DNA from: CAYUVH01 sp964448135
GTDB taxonomy: Bacteria; Verrucomicrobiota; Verrucomicrobiia; Limisphaerales; UBA8199
Assembly (NCBI GenBank): GCA_964448135.1
Contig: CAYUVH010000057.1
Span: forward strand, 1-64,000
Length of the DNA: 64,000 nucleotides
Reading direction: 5' to 3'
In this document: piece by piece, positions 1-7,491 of the stretch
How positions within the stretch are numbered: the first letter of the stretch is position 1
How the letters are laid out: each line of letters starts with the position of its first letter
Program-made: the position numbers and the translations under genes
Notes under the pieces: model-generated
The model's database searches: none
What the model saw: the letters and a program-made list of their open reading frames with translations, nothing else
What the model was told of the DNA's origin: nothing

Positions 1-300
1 GCGCATTGATGACAACTGGTCCCAAGGCAATATTGGTCCACACCGCCTCGGAAAGGAGATCCGGCGCGGATTGTAAATTGAAGCCGAGGGCGTTGGTGGG
101 CCAGGAGACGATGAGGTTGGTCTGGGAGGTGACGAGGGTGACTTGGACAGGGTGAGAGAGACGACGGTGCCTCCCGTGAAGAAGCCGCCTTGCTCGGTGG
201 TTCCGTAGAGGGTGCTGCCGGACAACATCAGTCCCGCGGTCGGAACATTTCCATCCACCAGGGTGATGGATAGCGAATGTTCGGGTTGGCATTGGTGTGT
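1..300 (-). pseudogene. Decayed gloVer-repeat secreted protein fragment
   Basis: Reading the minus strand, one frame gives a gloVer-type repeat unit (GLMLSGSTLYGTTEQGG, roughly 170-235). The downstream continuation lies in another frame (LIVSWPTNALGFNLQSA and then VWTNI, roughly 1-140). The switch near 140-160 requires a frameshift. The second part resembles the C-terminal domain seen in the secreted proteins at 716 and 54113. No intact start or signal peptide is visible, and the 5' side runs into repeats at 331-439. It is most likely the broken 3' end of a secreted, repeat-rich protein that continues past the window edge. A sequencing indel is the alternative to true decay. Confidence 0.55.
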
Positions 301-330
301 GCGGGGAAGGCTGAAGAGAGCGGTTTCAAA

Positions 331-404
331 CGTCCCTTCGGGACTCGCGGGCAGGCGGCACCCGTACCCAACGATGAATCGTTTGGCTATTGTCGAATGT
401 CCCT
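331..404. repeat. Interspersed palindromic repeat, copy 1
   Basis: The block starts with CGTCCCTTCGGGACT, has ACGATGAATCGT in the middle and ends with a TCCCT half. The same order (GTCCC-N-GGGAC, a GCGATGAATCGC core, GTCCC-N-GGGAC) is found inverted at 35730-35820, and in degraded form at 40582-40690. It lies in a gene-free stretch (301-715) where I see no other supported feature apart from the motif at 407-439. The role is unknown; it behaves like a REP/MITE-type intergenic element. Confidence 0.6.
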
Positions 405-406
405 CC

Positions 407-439
407 CGCCTTCGCTACGCTTCGGCGCGGCAGGCCGGG
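407..439 (+). repeat. CTTCGCTACGCTTCGG-type short repeat
   Basis: A CCTTCGCTACGCTTCGGCGC core followed by GGCAGGCC. Closely related copies occur at 61361-61393 (plus strand) and at 39861-39891 (minus orientation, inside a glycosyltransferase gene). Confidence 0.5.
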
Positions 440-715
440 ATGAAGGCCAAGCAGATCCGAGTGGCCTTGGCCGGGGATCTGTCATCTGGAAGGCTGCGGC
501 AACGCGGGGGCATGATCGGTTTGGCCGCGCGCCTGATGCCGCCCCTGAGCGGGGCTGGGAGCTTGGGATGGACGGGCAACTCCCCAGCGTGTGTTCGCCC
601 TCCTCGCCAAGCCGCTTCCATTTTACATGTTGAGTTGCCCGGCAAGGCGGGCTAGAAATCTTAAATTACACAATCGAAAGCGGGCGCTGAAATCTTCTTT
701 CAGATTGGAAAAACC

Positions 716-1702
716 ATGGGTCACAACATCCAAATTCTAGCCATCTCCCTTCTGCTCTTCGGCGGCGATCTGGCGGTCAGGGCACAATTGCCGCAGGATT
801 GTAATTTCGACAAAGTCATCATCGGCGGCTTCGATAACTCGCGCTCGGGTGATGCTTCGTTTTCCTCGGGAAGTCGCTTTTCACTCGCGCGCGCGGGTGT
901 CCTTAACAACTTTCCCGCCACGAGCCTCATCGGATTTCCGACGTTAACGGCGTCGAATCTGATGACCGTGGATGTCCTGGTGCTCGGGGTGGCCACGACG
1001 ACGACGGCCGACGTGCCGCCGTTGAGTACCAATGAACAGGCGGTCCTGCGCGAATTTGTAAAGAACGGCGGCGCGGCGGTTTTGTTCACGGACAACGACA
1101 CCTTCGCGCCGCAGGCGGTCAACGTGAATGCGAGTTTCCTGTCTCCGTTTGGCCTGGTGACGCGCGGCACTTTGAATGGCGCGGTAAGCGCTCCCGTGCC
1201 TGCCCCGGCGCAACATCCCATAACCAGCGGGCCTTTCGGCAGCATCGCTTCGTTCACCGAATTTTACCCCGGGAGCATCACCAATCTCGGAACATACGCC
1301 CATTCGCTGGCCACGAACTCCGGTGGTTGCGCGCTGGCAGTGATCGAGGCCGGGAGCCTCGCACCCTACTCGGGAAGAGTGGTTATCTTTTCGGACATCA
1401 GCGGCTTTTGGAACACGGATGGATATTTCCCGGGCAATTCGAATCTATTCATGAACGTGATGAATTACGCCCGTCAAGCACCGCAGCATAAGCGGGTGAG
1501 GATCGAATCAGCCGGAACCAATGTTGTGTTGCACTGGCCGCGGGTGGCTACGAATGTGGTTCTGGAGGCAGCGTCTTCTGCGGGAGGAAGCCCGACCTGG
1601 AACCCTGTGTTGCCAAGCCCGGTCGTGATTGGTGGGGAGAGTTTTGTGACTAATGCGGCCCTGGGTGAAAGATTTTACCGATTGCGATGCGCCAGCCAAT
1701 GA
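716..1702 (+). CDS. Secreted protein with amidotransferase-like fold and FYR C-terminal domain
   Basis: The 328-residue product has an N-terminal signal peptide (hydrophobic residues about 7-22, cleavage likely after VRAQ). Residues about 35-250 alternate strands and glycines in a way seen in ThuA/GATase-like secreted proteins (VDVLVLG, then LREFVKNGGAAVLFTDND). No catalytic cysteine triad is evident, so an enzymatic role is doubtful. Residues about 262-328 form the domain common to Verrucomicrobial secreted proteins: VLHW, a W near the middle, and a terminal FYRLR. It stands alone; the convergent dehydrogenase gene ends at 1753. The function is unknown. Export is well supported by the signal peptide; the fold assignment is weak. 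Confidence 0.75.
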   Translation: MGHNIQILAISLLLFGGDLAVRAQLPQDCNFDKVIIGGFDNSRSGDASFSSGSRFSLARAGVLNNFPATSLIGFPTLTASNLMTVDVLVLGVATTTTADVPPLSTNEQAVLREFVKNGGAAVLFTDNDTFAPQAVNVNASFLSPFGLVTRGTLNGAVSAPVPAPAQHPITSGPFGSIASFTEFYPGSITNLGTYAHSLATNSGGCALAVIEAGSLAPYSGRVVIFSDISGFWNTDGYFPGNSNLFMNVMNYARQAPQHKRVRIESAGTNVVLHWPRVATNVVLEAASSAGGSPTWNPVLPSPVVIGGESFVTNAALGERFYRLRCASQ

Positions 1703-1752
1703 ACGGTTTAATCCTGAGCGTTGCCGCAGGTCGCTGACTGGTTTTAAAGCTT

Positions 1753-2580
1753 TCACTTCGGAGCAAGGTCGCCATACCAATACGCTGCGGTCACTCCACC
1801 ATCCATCAGGATATCGCTGCCGGTGATGAAGCCGCCGTCCGCCCCCATGAGCAGGGCGGCGACGTTGGCGACTTCGTCGGGCGTGCCGGCGCGCCCGGCC
1901 ACGGAGCGTTCGATCATGCGGCGATAGCCTTCGCCGCGCGGCCCCGACAGTTCATCTTTGGCCAGCGGCGTCATGATGATTCCGGGGCTGATGGTATTGA
2001 GGCGCGCGCCGCGCTTGCCCCAACGCAGCGCCTCGGCCATCACACGCAGCGAATTCCCGCGCTTGGAGAGTTGATAAGCGTGGAGGGAATCCTTGACCTG
2101 ATCCGGCTGCAGGAAGGGCAGAGCCAGCAATTCCTCCACGGGCGTGGTCGCCAGGGCTTTGTTTTGCTCCACGGTGAGCGGCGGCAGGCGATGCCCTGAC
2201 TGCGATGCGATCACCACCCCCGCGCCACCCCGCGCAATGACGTTGCCAAACTCCTCCAGCAGGAGCGCGGTGCCATAAAGGTCCACTTTAAGAATGGTCG
2301 CCGGTGATGCCTGCGACGGCGAAACCCCGGCGGCATGAATCAGGCCGGTGACCTCGCCCAGGGCCGTGGCAGTCTCGATCAGCGCGCTCACGGCTTGCCG
2401 TGAGGACACATCCACGGTCGCGACGCTGGTCTCGTATCCGGCGTTTCCCAAGACCTTCGCTGCGGCTTCGGCATTTTCCCGCCGCATATCGGCCAGCAGA
2501 ATGTGTTTCCCCATGCCGACGCGCCGGGCTATCGCCTGTCCAATCTGGCCCGGTCCGGTGACGACCATTACGCTTTTCAT
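1753..2580 (-). CDS. SDR-family oxidoreductase
   Basis: A 275-residue short-chain dehydrogenase/reductase of classical length. It has the nucleotide-binding glycine motif TGPGQIGQAIA at residues 8-18, an acidic residue after strand 2 (LLADM) that suggests NAD(H) preference, HAAG in place of NNAG near residue 85, a serine before the catalytic YQLSK (about residue 168), and a C-terminal GSDILMDGG typical of the family. The start codon is followed directly by the Rossmann strand, so no signal peptide is present and the enzyme is cytoplasmic. The substrate cannot be inferred. It is monocistronic, with a 150-bp featureless gap to the aquaporin operon. Confidence 0.9.
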   Translation of the reverse strand: MKSVMVVTGPGQIGQAIARRVGMGKHILLADMRRENAEAAAKVLGNAGYETSVATVDVSSRQAVSALIETATALGEVTGLIHAAGVSPSQASPATILKVDLYGTALLLEEFGNVIARGGAGVVIASQSGHRLPPLTVEQNKALATTPVEELLALPFLQPDQVKDSLHAYQLSKRGNSLRVMAEALRWGKRGARLNTISPGIIMTPLAKDELSGPRGEGYRRMIERSVAGRAGTPDEVANVAALLMGADGGFITGSDILMDGGVTAAYWYGDLAPK

Positions 2581-2733
2581 GTCACTATTTGGTCATACGA
2601 ATGTCCGCGAAGCCATGGCAATCGCGAATCTGCGGTCGCTTTATCATAGCGACGGCGAAATTGCAGGGACTGCCCGTGGTTACAGGCGACGCGCAATTCG
2701 AGCAGTATGGGGTGCGGGCGATTGGCTCAGCGC

Positions 2734-3552
2734 TCAGGCAGCCGATCCCAGGTACGCACACTTAAAGAACACCCGGTAGATCCCGCCACCCAGTATGCCG
2801 CCGATAATCGGCGCGAGAATGTAAACCATCCACCAACCGTTGCCGTTCACCTGGAAGGGCAGGGCACCCCAGCCGGCCAGGGCGGAGAAAATTCGCGGAC
2901 CCAAATCCCGCGCCGGATTGAAACTCGCCATGGTCAGCGGGCCGACCAGCGAAATCAGCAGCGTGACGGTCAGGCCAATCGTGGCCGCGGTCAGCAATTG
3001 CGGGCGTCCGGCGTTGCGCGGGTCCGTGCAGCAACAAATCACCAGGACCAGGATGCCGGTGGTGATCACCTCGGTGCCAAAGGCCGCGCCGGCCGACATC
3101 CGCAGCCGCGCTTCCGGGGTCAACGGTTTGCCGCCAGGATTGGGGAAATATTCGCCGAAGACCATGGCGCTCGCCTCGCTGCCGTTCTGGCCACGCTGGA
3201 TGCTGTTCGTGGTTTCGAAGGTGCGAATGGCATCGCTGAAGATGAAGTATAGCACCGCGGAGGCGACGAACGCGCCGACCAGTTGGGTGAATATGTAAGG
3301 GACAACCCGCGCTTTCGGGAAGCCGTTCCACACCGCCATGCCAATCGTCACCGCCGGATTCAGGTGCGCGCCGCTCAAGGCGCCGGTCATATAAATCGCG
3401 GTGGCGATGCCGAGGCCCCAAACGATGGCGACCTGAAACACACCCACCTGCGCGCCGGTCGTGACCGCGGCGCAAACGCTGCCGCAGCCAAAGAACACGA
3501 GCAGGAAGGTCCCAAAGAATTCGCCGGTGACCCAGCCGGGGACTCGTTTCAT
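2734..3552 (-). CDS. Aquaglyceroporin (MIP family, GlpF-like)
   Basis: A 272-residue six-helix membrane channel with both pore NPA boxes: HLNPAVT (about residue 65) and FNPARDLGPR (about residue 215). The aspartate after the second NPAR is the GlpF-type signature, so glycerol or other small uncharged solutes are more likely substrates than water alone. Arsenite as As(OH)3 is a known substrate of such channels. The start codon overlaps the stop of the upstream GTPase gene (ATGA at 3549-3552), which implies translational coupling. With the ArsR-type regulator at 4771-5076 it forms a three-gene operon, suggesting metalloid- or metal-responsive expression. The family call is firm; the substrate is inference. 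Confidence 0.9.
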   Translation of the reverse strand: MKRVPGWVTGEFFGTFLLVFFGCGSVCAAVTTGAQVGVFQVAIVWGLGIATAIYMTGALSGAHLNPAVTIGMAVWNGFPKARVVPYIFTQLVGAFVASAVLYFIFSDAIRTFETTNSIQRGQNGSEASAMVFGEYFPNPGGKPLTPEARLRMSAGAAFGTEVITTGILVLVICCCTDPRNAGRPQLLTAATIGLTVTLLISLVGPLTMASFNPARDLGPRIFSALAGWGALPFQVNGNGWWMVYILAPIIGGILGGGIYRVFFKCAYLGSAA

Positions 3553-4700
3553 ACCCGGAACTCAGTCAGGCGGTGCGTGGGTGTGGGTTTGCCGGGACGA
3601 AAATGTTCGAGGTGATCCGGCGTGGCTTCGAGCGTGGGAATTCTTTGCGTCGCGGCTTGCACGCCTTCGCGCACTGCCTGGGCGAGTATTTCGGGGGCGG
3701 CCTCGGCGCGCAGGTTCACCGTCAGCCGCGCCTTGGCCACTGGCGCTGGCAGCCGCGCGGAAGCTTCCGGAACGAAATCATTGCGTACCAGGTTGATCGC
3801 GCCGATCTCTCGCGGCTGACCGTCGGAATTGACCGTCATTTTGAGATGCGCCACTTCTGCCTTTTGCGCCCGCAGTCGCTGTTGAATTTCGGCCGCCACA
3901 TCTTTCAAGAGCGCGTCCGCATCAAACGCACGGTCGGCCGCAAGTTCGACCGTGGAATTCAACCAGCCCAACAGCGCTTCACCATCCGCGTAAACCGCGT
4001 AATCCACGTCCATCGCCTTGCCGCCGGGTTGTTCGCCGCCGGTGAGGCGCGCGAACCATTCCTTCAGGTTCGTGCCATTCCGGGGCGAAACCGCCATGAT
4101 TTCCTTGCCGGGGAACTTCGCTTGAATCGCCAGCTTCAGCGCCGCCAGCCGCCGCTCATCCAAAAGGTCGCTCTTGCTGATGATGACCAGGTCAGCCTCC
4201 TCGATTTGCTTGAAATAGATGTAGATGACCTTTTCCGTAAAGCCGTCCCCGGGTTCCAGCTCAAAAGCGCGCAGTGCCCGAATCGGGTCCAGCAACACGC
4301 TGACCGGCGCCACCGTGAAATTATCCGCATGGAGTTTGCGCAGCGGATAGGTCACCGTCGCCACCAAATCCGTGCAGCTGCCGACCGCCTCGGCCACGAA
4401 GACATCCGGCCGGTTATCCTGCGCCAGCTTTTTCGCCGCCTCGACCAGAGAATCAAACCGGCAGCAGAAACAGCCGCCCGGGATTTCCTCCGTGGCAAAG
4501 CCCTGCGAGCGGAGCAGCGCGGTGTCCACGAGATTGCGACCCTGGTCGTTGGTGATCAAACCCACTCCCAATCCCTGGTTCGTCAAATACTGCGCCAGCT
4601 TGCCCACGGCGGTCGTTTTTCCGGCGCCCAAAAATCCGCCGATCATGATGTACCGCGGCTTGCGTTGTGTTGAGGAAGGTGAGTTCGGTTGCTTGTTCAT
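3549..4700 (-). CDS. COG0523 G3E GTPase (CobW-like metal chaperone)
   Basis: About 383 residues. The P-loop GGFLGAGKTT lies near residue 22, the metal-binding CxCC motif appears as GGCFCC about 50 residues later, and SKSD forms the base-recognition motif (usually NKxD). These features place it in the COG0523 branch of G3E GTPases, which hand metals such as zinc or cobalt to client proteins. The C-terminal third has no obvious histidine-rich metal store. I chose the ATG at 4700; an in-frame TTG at 4745 would add 15 unlikely residues. It follows arsR by 70 bp and overlaps the channel gene by 4 bp. A TATGC-N8-GCATA dyad and a small hairpin lie just upstream. Confidence 0.88.
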   Translation of the reverse strand: MNKQPNSPSSTQRKPRYIMIGGFLGAGKTTAVGKLAQYLTNQGLGVGLITNDQGRNLVDTALLRSQGFATEEIPGGCFCCRFDSLVEAAKKLAQDNRPDVFVAEAVGSCTDLVATVTYPLRKLHADNFTVAPVSVLLDPIRALRAFELEPGDGFTEKVIYIYFKQIEEADLVIISKSDLLDERRLAALKLAIQAKFPGKEIMAVSPRNGTNLKEWFARLTGGEQPGGKAMDVDYAVYADGEALLGWLNSTVELAADRAFDADALLKDVAAEIQQRLRAQKAEVAHLKMTVNSDGQPREIGAINLVRNDFVPEASARLPAPVAKARLTVNLRAEAAPEILAQAVREGVQAATQRIPTLEATPDHLEHFRPGKPTPTHRLTEFRV

Positions 4701-4708
4701 ACGGAACG

Positions 4709-4752
4709 TATGCGCAAGAATGCATATCTGGACTGGCCCGCGCAAGTGCGGG
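4709..4752. promoter_or_regulatory. Dyad and hairpin between arsR and the GTPase gene
   Basis: TATGC (4709-4713) and GCATA (4722-4726) form an inverted repeat with an 8-nt spacer directly upstream of the GTPase start. CCCGC/GCGGG (4737-4741, 4748-4752) could form a hairpin in the transcript. An ArsR-family operator or a translational control element is possible, but nothing beyond the symmetry supports it. Confidence 0.25.
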
Positions 4753-4770
4753 AACGGGGTGATCGGGTGG

Positions 4771-5076
4771 TTAAGGAGCGAGCCGGTCGAAACGGAAGGA
4801 ACAACAACCGAGCTCCAGCACCTTTTTGCCGGGTGAGTATCCGGTTTTAAGACTGGGCACGACCGCGTAAAGCCGCTCCTTGCCGTGCTTCTCCATTTCC
4901 ACGAGGCCGGCCTCCTTCAGAATCCGGAGATGTTTGGATACATTGTACTGCGAGATGTTCAATCGCTCGGAGATGACATTCACACCGCACTTTTCCTGGA
5001 GCAGCAGGCCGACAATCCGCAGACGGTTGGTCTCGCCCAGGGCTTTTAACGCAGGTATGCAATCCGTGCCGTGCAT
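4771..5076 (-). CDS. ArsR/SmtB-family transcriptional regulator
   Basis: A 101-residue winged-helix repressor. Residues 6-70 form the HTH fold (ALGETNRLRIVGLLL, then the recognition helix QYNVSKHLRIL, then a wing ending KERLYAVV). A vicinal cysteine pair lies in the C-terminal tail (LELGCCSFRF), with further cysteines at positions 6 and about 30. These could bind a thiophilic metal or metalloid, but the classic alpha-3 ELCVC site is absent. It is the first gene of the operon with the GTPase and aquaglyceroporin and probably autoregulates it. The start is the ATG at 5076; no strong ribosome binding site is seen. Confidence 0.87.
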   Translation of the reverse strand: MHGTDCIPALKALGETNRLRIVGLLLQEKCGVNVISERLNISQYNVSKHLRILKEAGLVEMEKHGKERLYAVVPSLKTGYSPGKKVLELGCCSFRFDRLAP

Positions 5077-5150
5077 TTGCCGTTAGAGTGCTCTGGAGCG
5101 ACCCTCAGGGCAAGCGGACGGATGGTCAAAAATCGCCAGCTTCAACCGCC

Positions 5151-5257
5151 GAATGTAACCGATGCGGCCGATCTGTAACCGATGTGTAACCGCAAATGTA
5201 ACCGATAAAACATGCATTTCACCCAATGTTTATGCGGTTTGTAACCGTGTAACCGAT
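5151..5257 (-). repeat. TGTAACCG element, copy 1
   Basis: About 105 bp carrying six TGTAACCG cores on the plus strand (5154, 5174, 5185, 5197, 5240 and 5248), four of them extended to TGTAACCGAT. A unique stretch containing CACCCAATGTTTATGCGG separates the fourth and fifth. The same order and spacers recur, inverted, at 23723-23828. In the direction of the neighbouring gene (5309-6517, minus) the element begins 51 nt after the stop codon. The rest of the gap 5077-5308 holds a GGGGTG/CACCCC stem-loop near 5263-5285 and nothing else I can identify. Confidence 0.85.
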
Positions 5258-5308
5258 AGAAAGGGGGGTGAGGGTATGGGCACCCCTCCAGTCACCCTTT
5301 CCGGCGCC

Positions 5309-6517
5309 TCACCACTCCGGCTTCAACAGCACCGCCGCCCCCGGGGCCATCCATACGTATTCGCCTTCGAAGGGAGTCAGGGAGCCGTAGTAAGGCGAAA
5401 CGAATTGGACCTTTTTGGGAGGCTTTCGGTAGCTGACGGAGCAGGGGCGGGAATGACCGAGATCTTTGTTGAGAATCATGACGTAGCGCGAACCGTCCTG
5501 GTGCGTGAATTCACCGACCGCGGCGTTGTCGCCGGCGACAGCGGTCACGAGACTGTTGGTTCCCGGTGCGTGGGCGCCCGGTGGCAGTGCGCCGAAGTGA
5601 TACACGTCATCCGAAGTGAGCTTCAGTAAGGTGGGCGCGAGCGTCAGGACCTGGTTGTTTACATTCTGCAGGAAATACCAATTGGCAGTCCGATTCCCAA
5701 ATTGGTCCACGGGCGCCAGCCGGTAATTCCCAACCTGCGGCGCGAAGTAAGTAAAATACGCCAGCCCGCGCCCGCCATAGAGCAGGGTGGCGTAGGCTTG
5801 GAAACGGAAGTCGGCGTGGGAGAGTTCCCGGTAATTGAAATGGGCGACCGAGAGGACAATGTTCCAGAATTCGATATGGCTGCTGACGCACTTGGCGCGG
5901 ACTGATTCGAGGTTCGACCAGAATACGCCGCGCACCGAACCATCGTCCATGAGGGAATAATTGTCGTAGCTGATGATGGAGGGATTGCAGGCGTCCACGA
6001 ACTGATCGAGGTAGGCGGCGTAATTGGAGGTCCCGAGCTGCCAGTTTTCGGCGTAATCGGGGAACAGATTGATGTAAGGCCACTTGCCGGGAGCCATTTC
6101 ACGCAGCAGCCCGGCCACCGTGGCGAGGCCGGGAAACAGCGAAGTGGGCGGTTCATCCCGCAGGTAATACCCATAAACCGCGGGGTGGCTGCCGACCTCC
6201 TTGATGAGGCTGGTGACGTTGGAGCGGGCGACGTCGGCATTCACATGCGCCCAATCGTAGCCCGCGACCCGCTGGTCATACACGATCGCCTTCAGCCCCG
6301 CGGCCTGGCAGAGGTCGAGGTTGGGTGCATAAACGAAACCGGCGACGGTAATCCCGGCTTCCCGCATCTGCTTCAGCACGGCGGGATCGGCAGGCGCGTG
6401 ATTCCACGCCATGATGGGGAAAAACACATTCGTGTCGTCCGCAGCCATGACTACGCCACCGAGGTGAAGCGCGAGCAGTCCGGTCAAAACGAATCGGGGG
6501 AGTCGGAGCGTATGCAT
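5309..6517 (-). CDS. Secreted TIM-barrel glycosidase-like protein
   Basis: A 402-residue exported protein. The signal peptide spans residues 1-25 (LTGLLALHLGGVVMAA). The remainder reads as a (beta/alpha)8 barrel: FFPIMAWNH, GYYLRDEPP (about residue 120), PSIISYDNYS, EFWNIVLSV and GGRGLAYFTYF occur at strand ends, followed by a small beta domain. RDEP and the tyrosine/aspartate clusters resemble the active-site strands of clan-A glycoside hydrolases, but I cannot assign a numbered family or a substrate. It is divergent from the gene at 6604 across an 86-bp promoter region. Its 3' flank carries the TGTAACCG element. Confidence 0.75.
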   Translation of the reverse strand: MHTLRLPRFVLTGLLALHLGGVVMAADDTNVFFPIMAWNHAPADPAVLKQMREAGITVAGFVYAPNLDLCQAAGLKAIVYDQRVAGYDWAHVNADVARSNVTSLIKEVGSHPAVYGYYLRDEPPTSLFPGLATVAGLLREMAPGKWPYINLFPDYAENWQLGTSNYAAYLDQFVDACNPSIISYDNYSLMDDGSVRGVFWSNLESVRAKCVSSHIEFWNIVLSVAHFNYRELSHADFRFQAYATLLYGGRGLAYFTYFAPQVGNYRLAPVDQFGNRTANWYFLQNVNNQVLTLAPTLLKLTSDDVYHFGALPPGAHAPGTNSLVTAVAGDNAAVGEFTHQDGSRYVMILNKDLGHSRPCSVSYRKPPKKVQFVSPYYGSLTPFEGEYVWMAPGAAVLLKPEW

Positions 6518-6603
6518 GCCGCACGTTATGAAGGGTGGCGGGCTTTGACAACTCCACCAATTTGCCGCTTTTCTGATTTTGCGATTGGAGTATCGTCCGC
6601 TGC

Positions 6604-7491
6604 ATGCTGACGTTGGAATTCCTCGCGGAATTGCTCGAGAAAAATCGCCCCGCCGCTAACGCGCAGGTGAAGGAATTCACCATCGGCGGCCGTGAGTTCG
6701 CGTTCAACAGCCGCCCGGCCATCATGGGCGTCATCAATCTTTCCGCGGATTCCTGGTATCGCGAGAGCGTGTGCCTCACCGTCGAAACCGCCATCCGTCG
6801 TGGTCGTGTTCTGGCAGAGCAGGGGGCCGCGATTGTGGATATCGGTGCCGAGTCCACGCTCGCTCAGGCGGCTCGTGTGGATGCCGCCGGCCAGCAGAGC
6901 AAGCTGCTACCCGTCCTGAAGGCGCTGCGCGAGGCGAACATCCTGAGCTCCATTGAAACCTACGATTTCGCCGTGGCCAAGAACTGCCTGGAAGCCGGGG
7001 CGAATGTTCTCAACCTCACCGGGGACGAAGGAACGGATGACCTGTACCGCCTCGCTGCGGAACATCAGGCGGCGTTGATCATCTGCTATGTCCAGGGTCG
7101 TAATGTTCGTGAAGTCGGCGATTTTGATTTTGGAGCGGACCCGGTCGGATCGATGCACGATTATTTCGCGCGACGCGTGGAACGCGCGACAAAGCTGGGA
7201 GTCGAGCGCATCCTGATTGATCCCGGGTTGGGCTTCTACTATCGCAACCTCCAGGACAGCGCGGTCCGGGTACGGCATCAGATGACCGTGTTCCTGAATA
7301 CGTTCCGGCTGCGCACGCTCGGTTTCCCGGTCTGCCACGCGCTGCCGCACGCCTTCGAGTATTTCGGCGATGAAGTCCGCTGCGCCGAACCATTCTTCGC
7401 CGTGCTCGCTCGCCTGGGAAAAACCGATCTCTTCCGGACGCACGAAGTCCCGCGCACCCGAGCAGTGCTCGAAACCCTCGGGGCATTCTAA
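6604..7491 (+). CDS. Dihydropteroate synthase-family protein
   Basis: 295 residues of pterin-binding TIM-barrel type. The family landmarks are present but altered: MGVINLSADSWYRES (residues 41-55) replaces MGILNVTPDSFSDGG, and VDIGAEST (about residue 78) replaces DIGGESTRPGA. It also has LIDPGLGF (about residue 204) and the closing RTHEVPRTRAVL (about residue 280). True folate synthesis is possible, but the loss of the TPDSFSDGG and RPGA loops fits a paralogue acting on another pterin or methyltransfer substrate. It converges on the methyltransferase gene with a 4-bp overlap at 7488-7491. No folate genes are nearby. Confidence 0.75.
   Translation: MLTLEFLAELLEKNRPAANAQVKEFTIGGREFAFNSRPAIMGVINLSADSWYRESVCLTVETAIRRGRVLAEQGAAIVDIGAESTLAQAARVDAAGQQSKLLPVLKALREANILSSIETYDFAVAKNCLEAGANVLNLTGDEGTDDLYRLAAEHQAALIICYVQGRNVREVGDFDFGADPVGSMHDYFARRVERATKLGVERILIDPGLGFYYRNLQDSAVRVRHQMTVFLNTFRLRTLGFPVCHALPHAFEYFGDEVRCAEPFFAVLARLGKTDLFRTHEVPRTRAVLETLGAF

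Noticed and set aside
212..655. Overlapping plus-strand frames of 147 and 118 codons
   Set aside because: They run through repeats and the antisense of a decayed gene; no start context or domain supports them.
5151..5257. CRISPR array
   Set aside because: The TGTAACCG cores are 8-10 bp, unevenly spaced at 8-43 bp and repeated with identical spacers at 23723; there are no cas genes.
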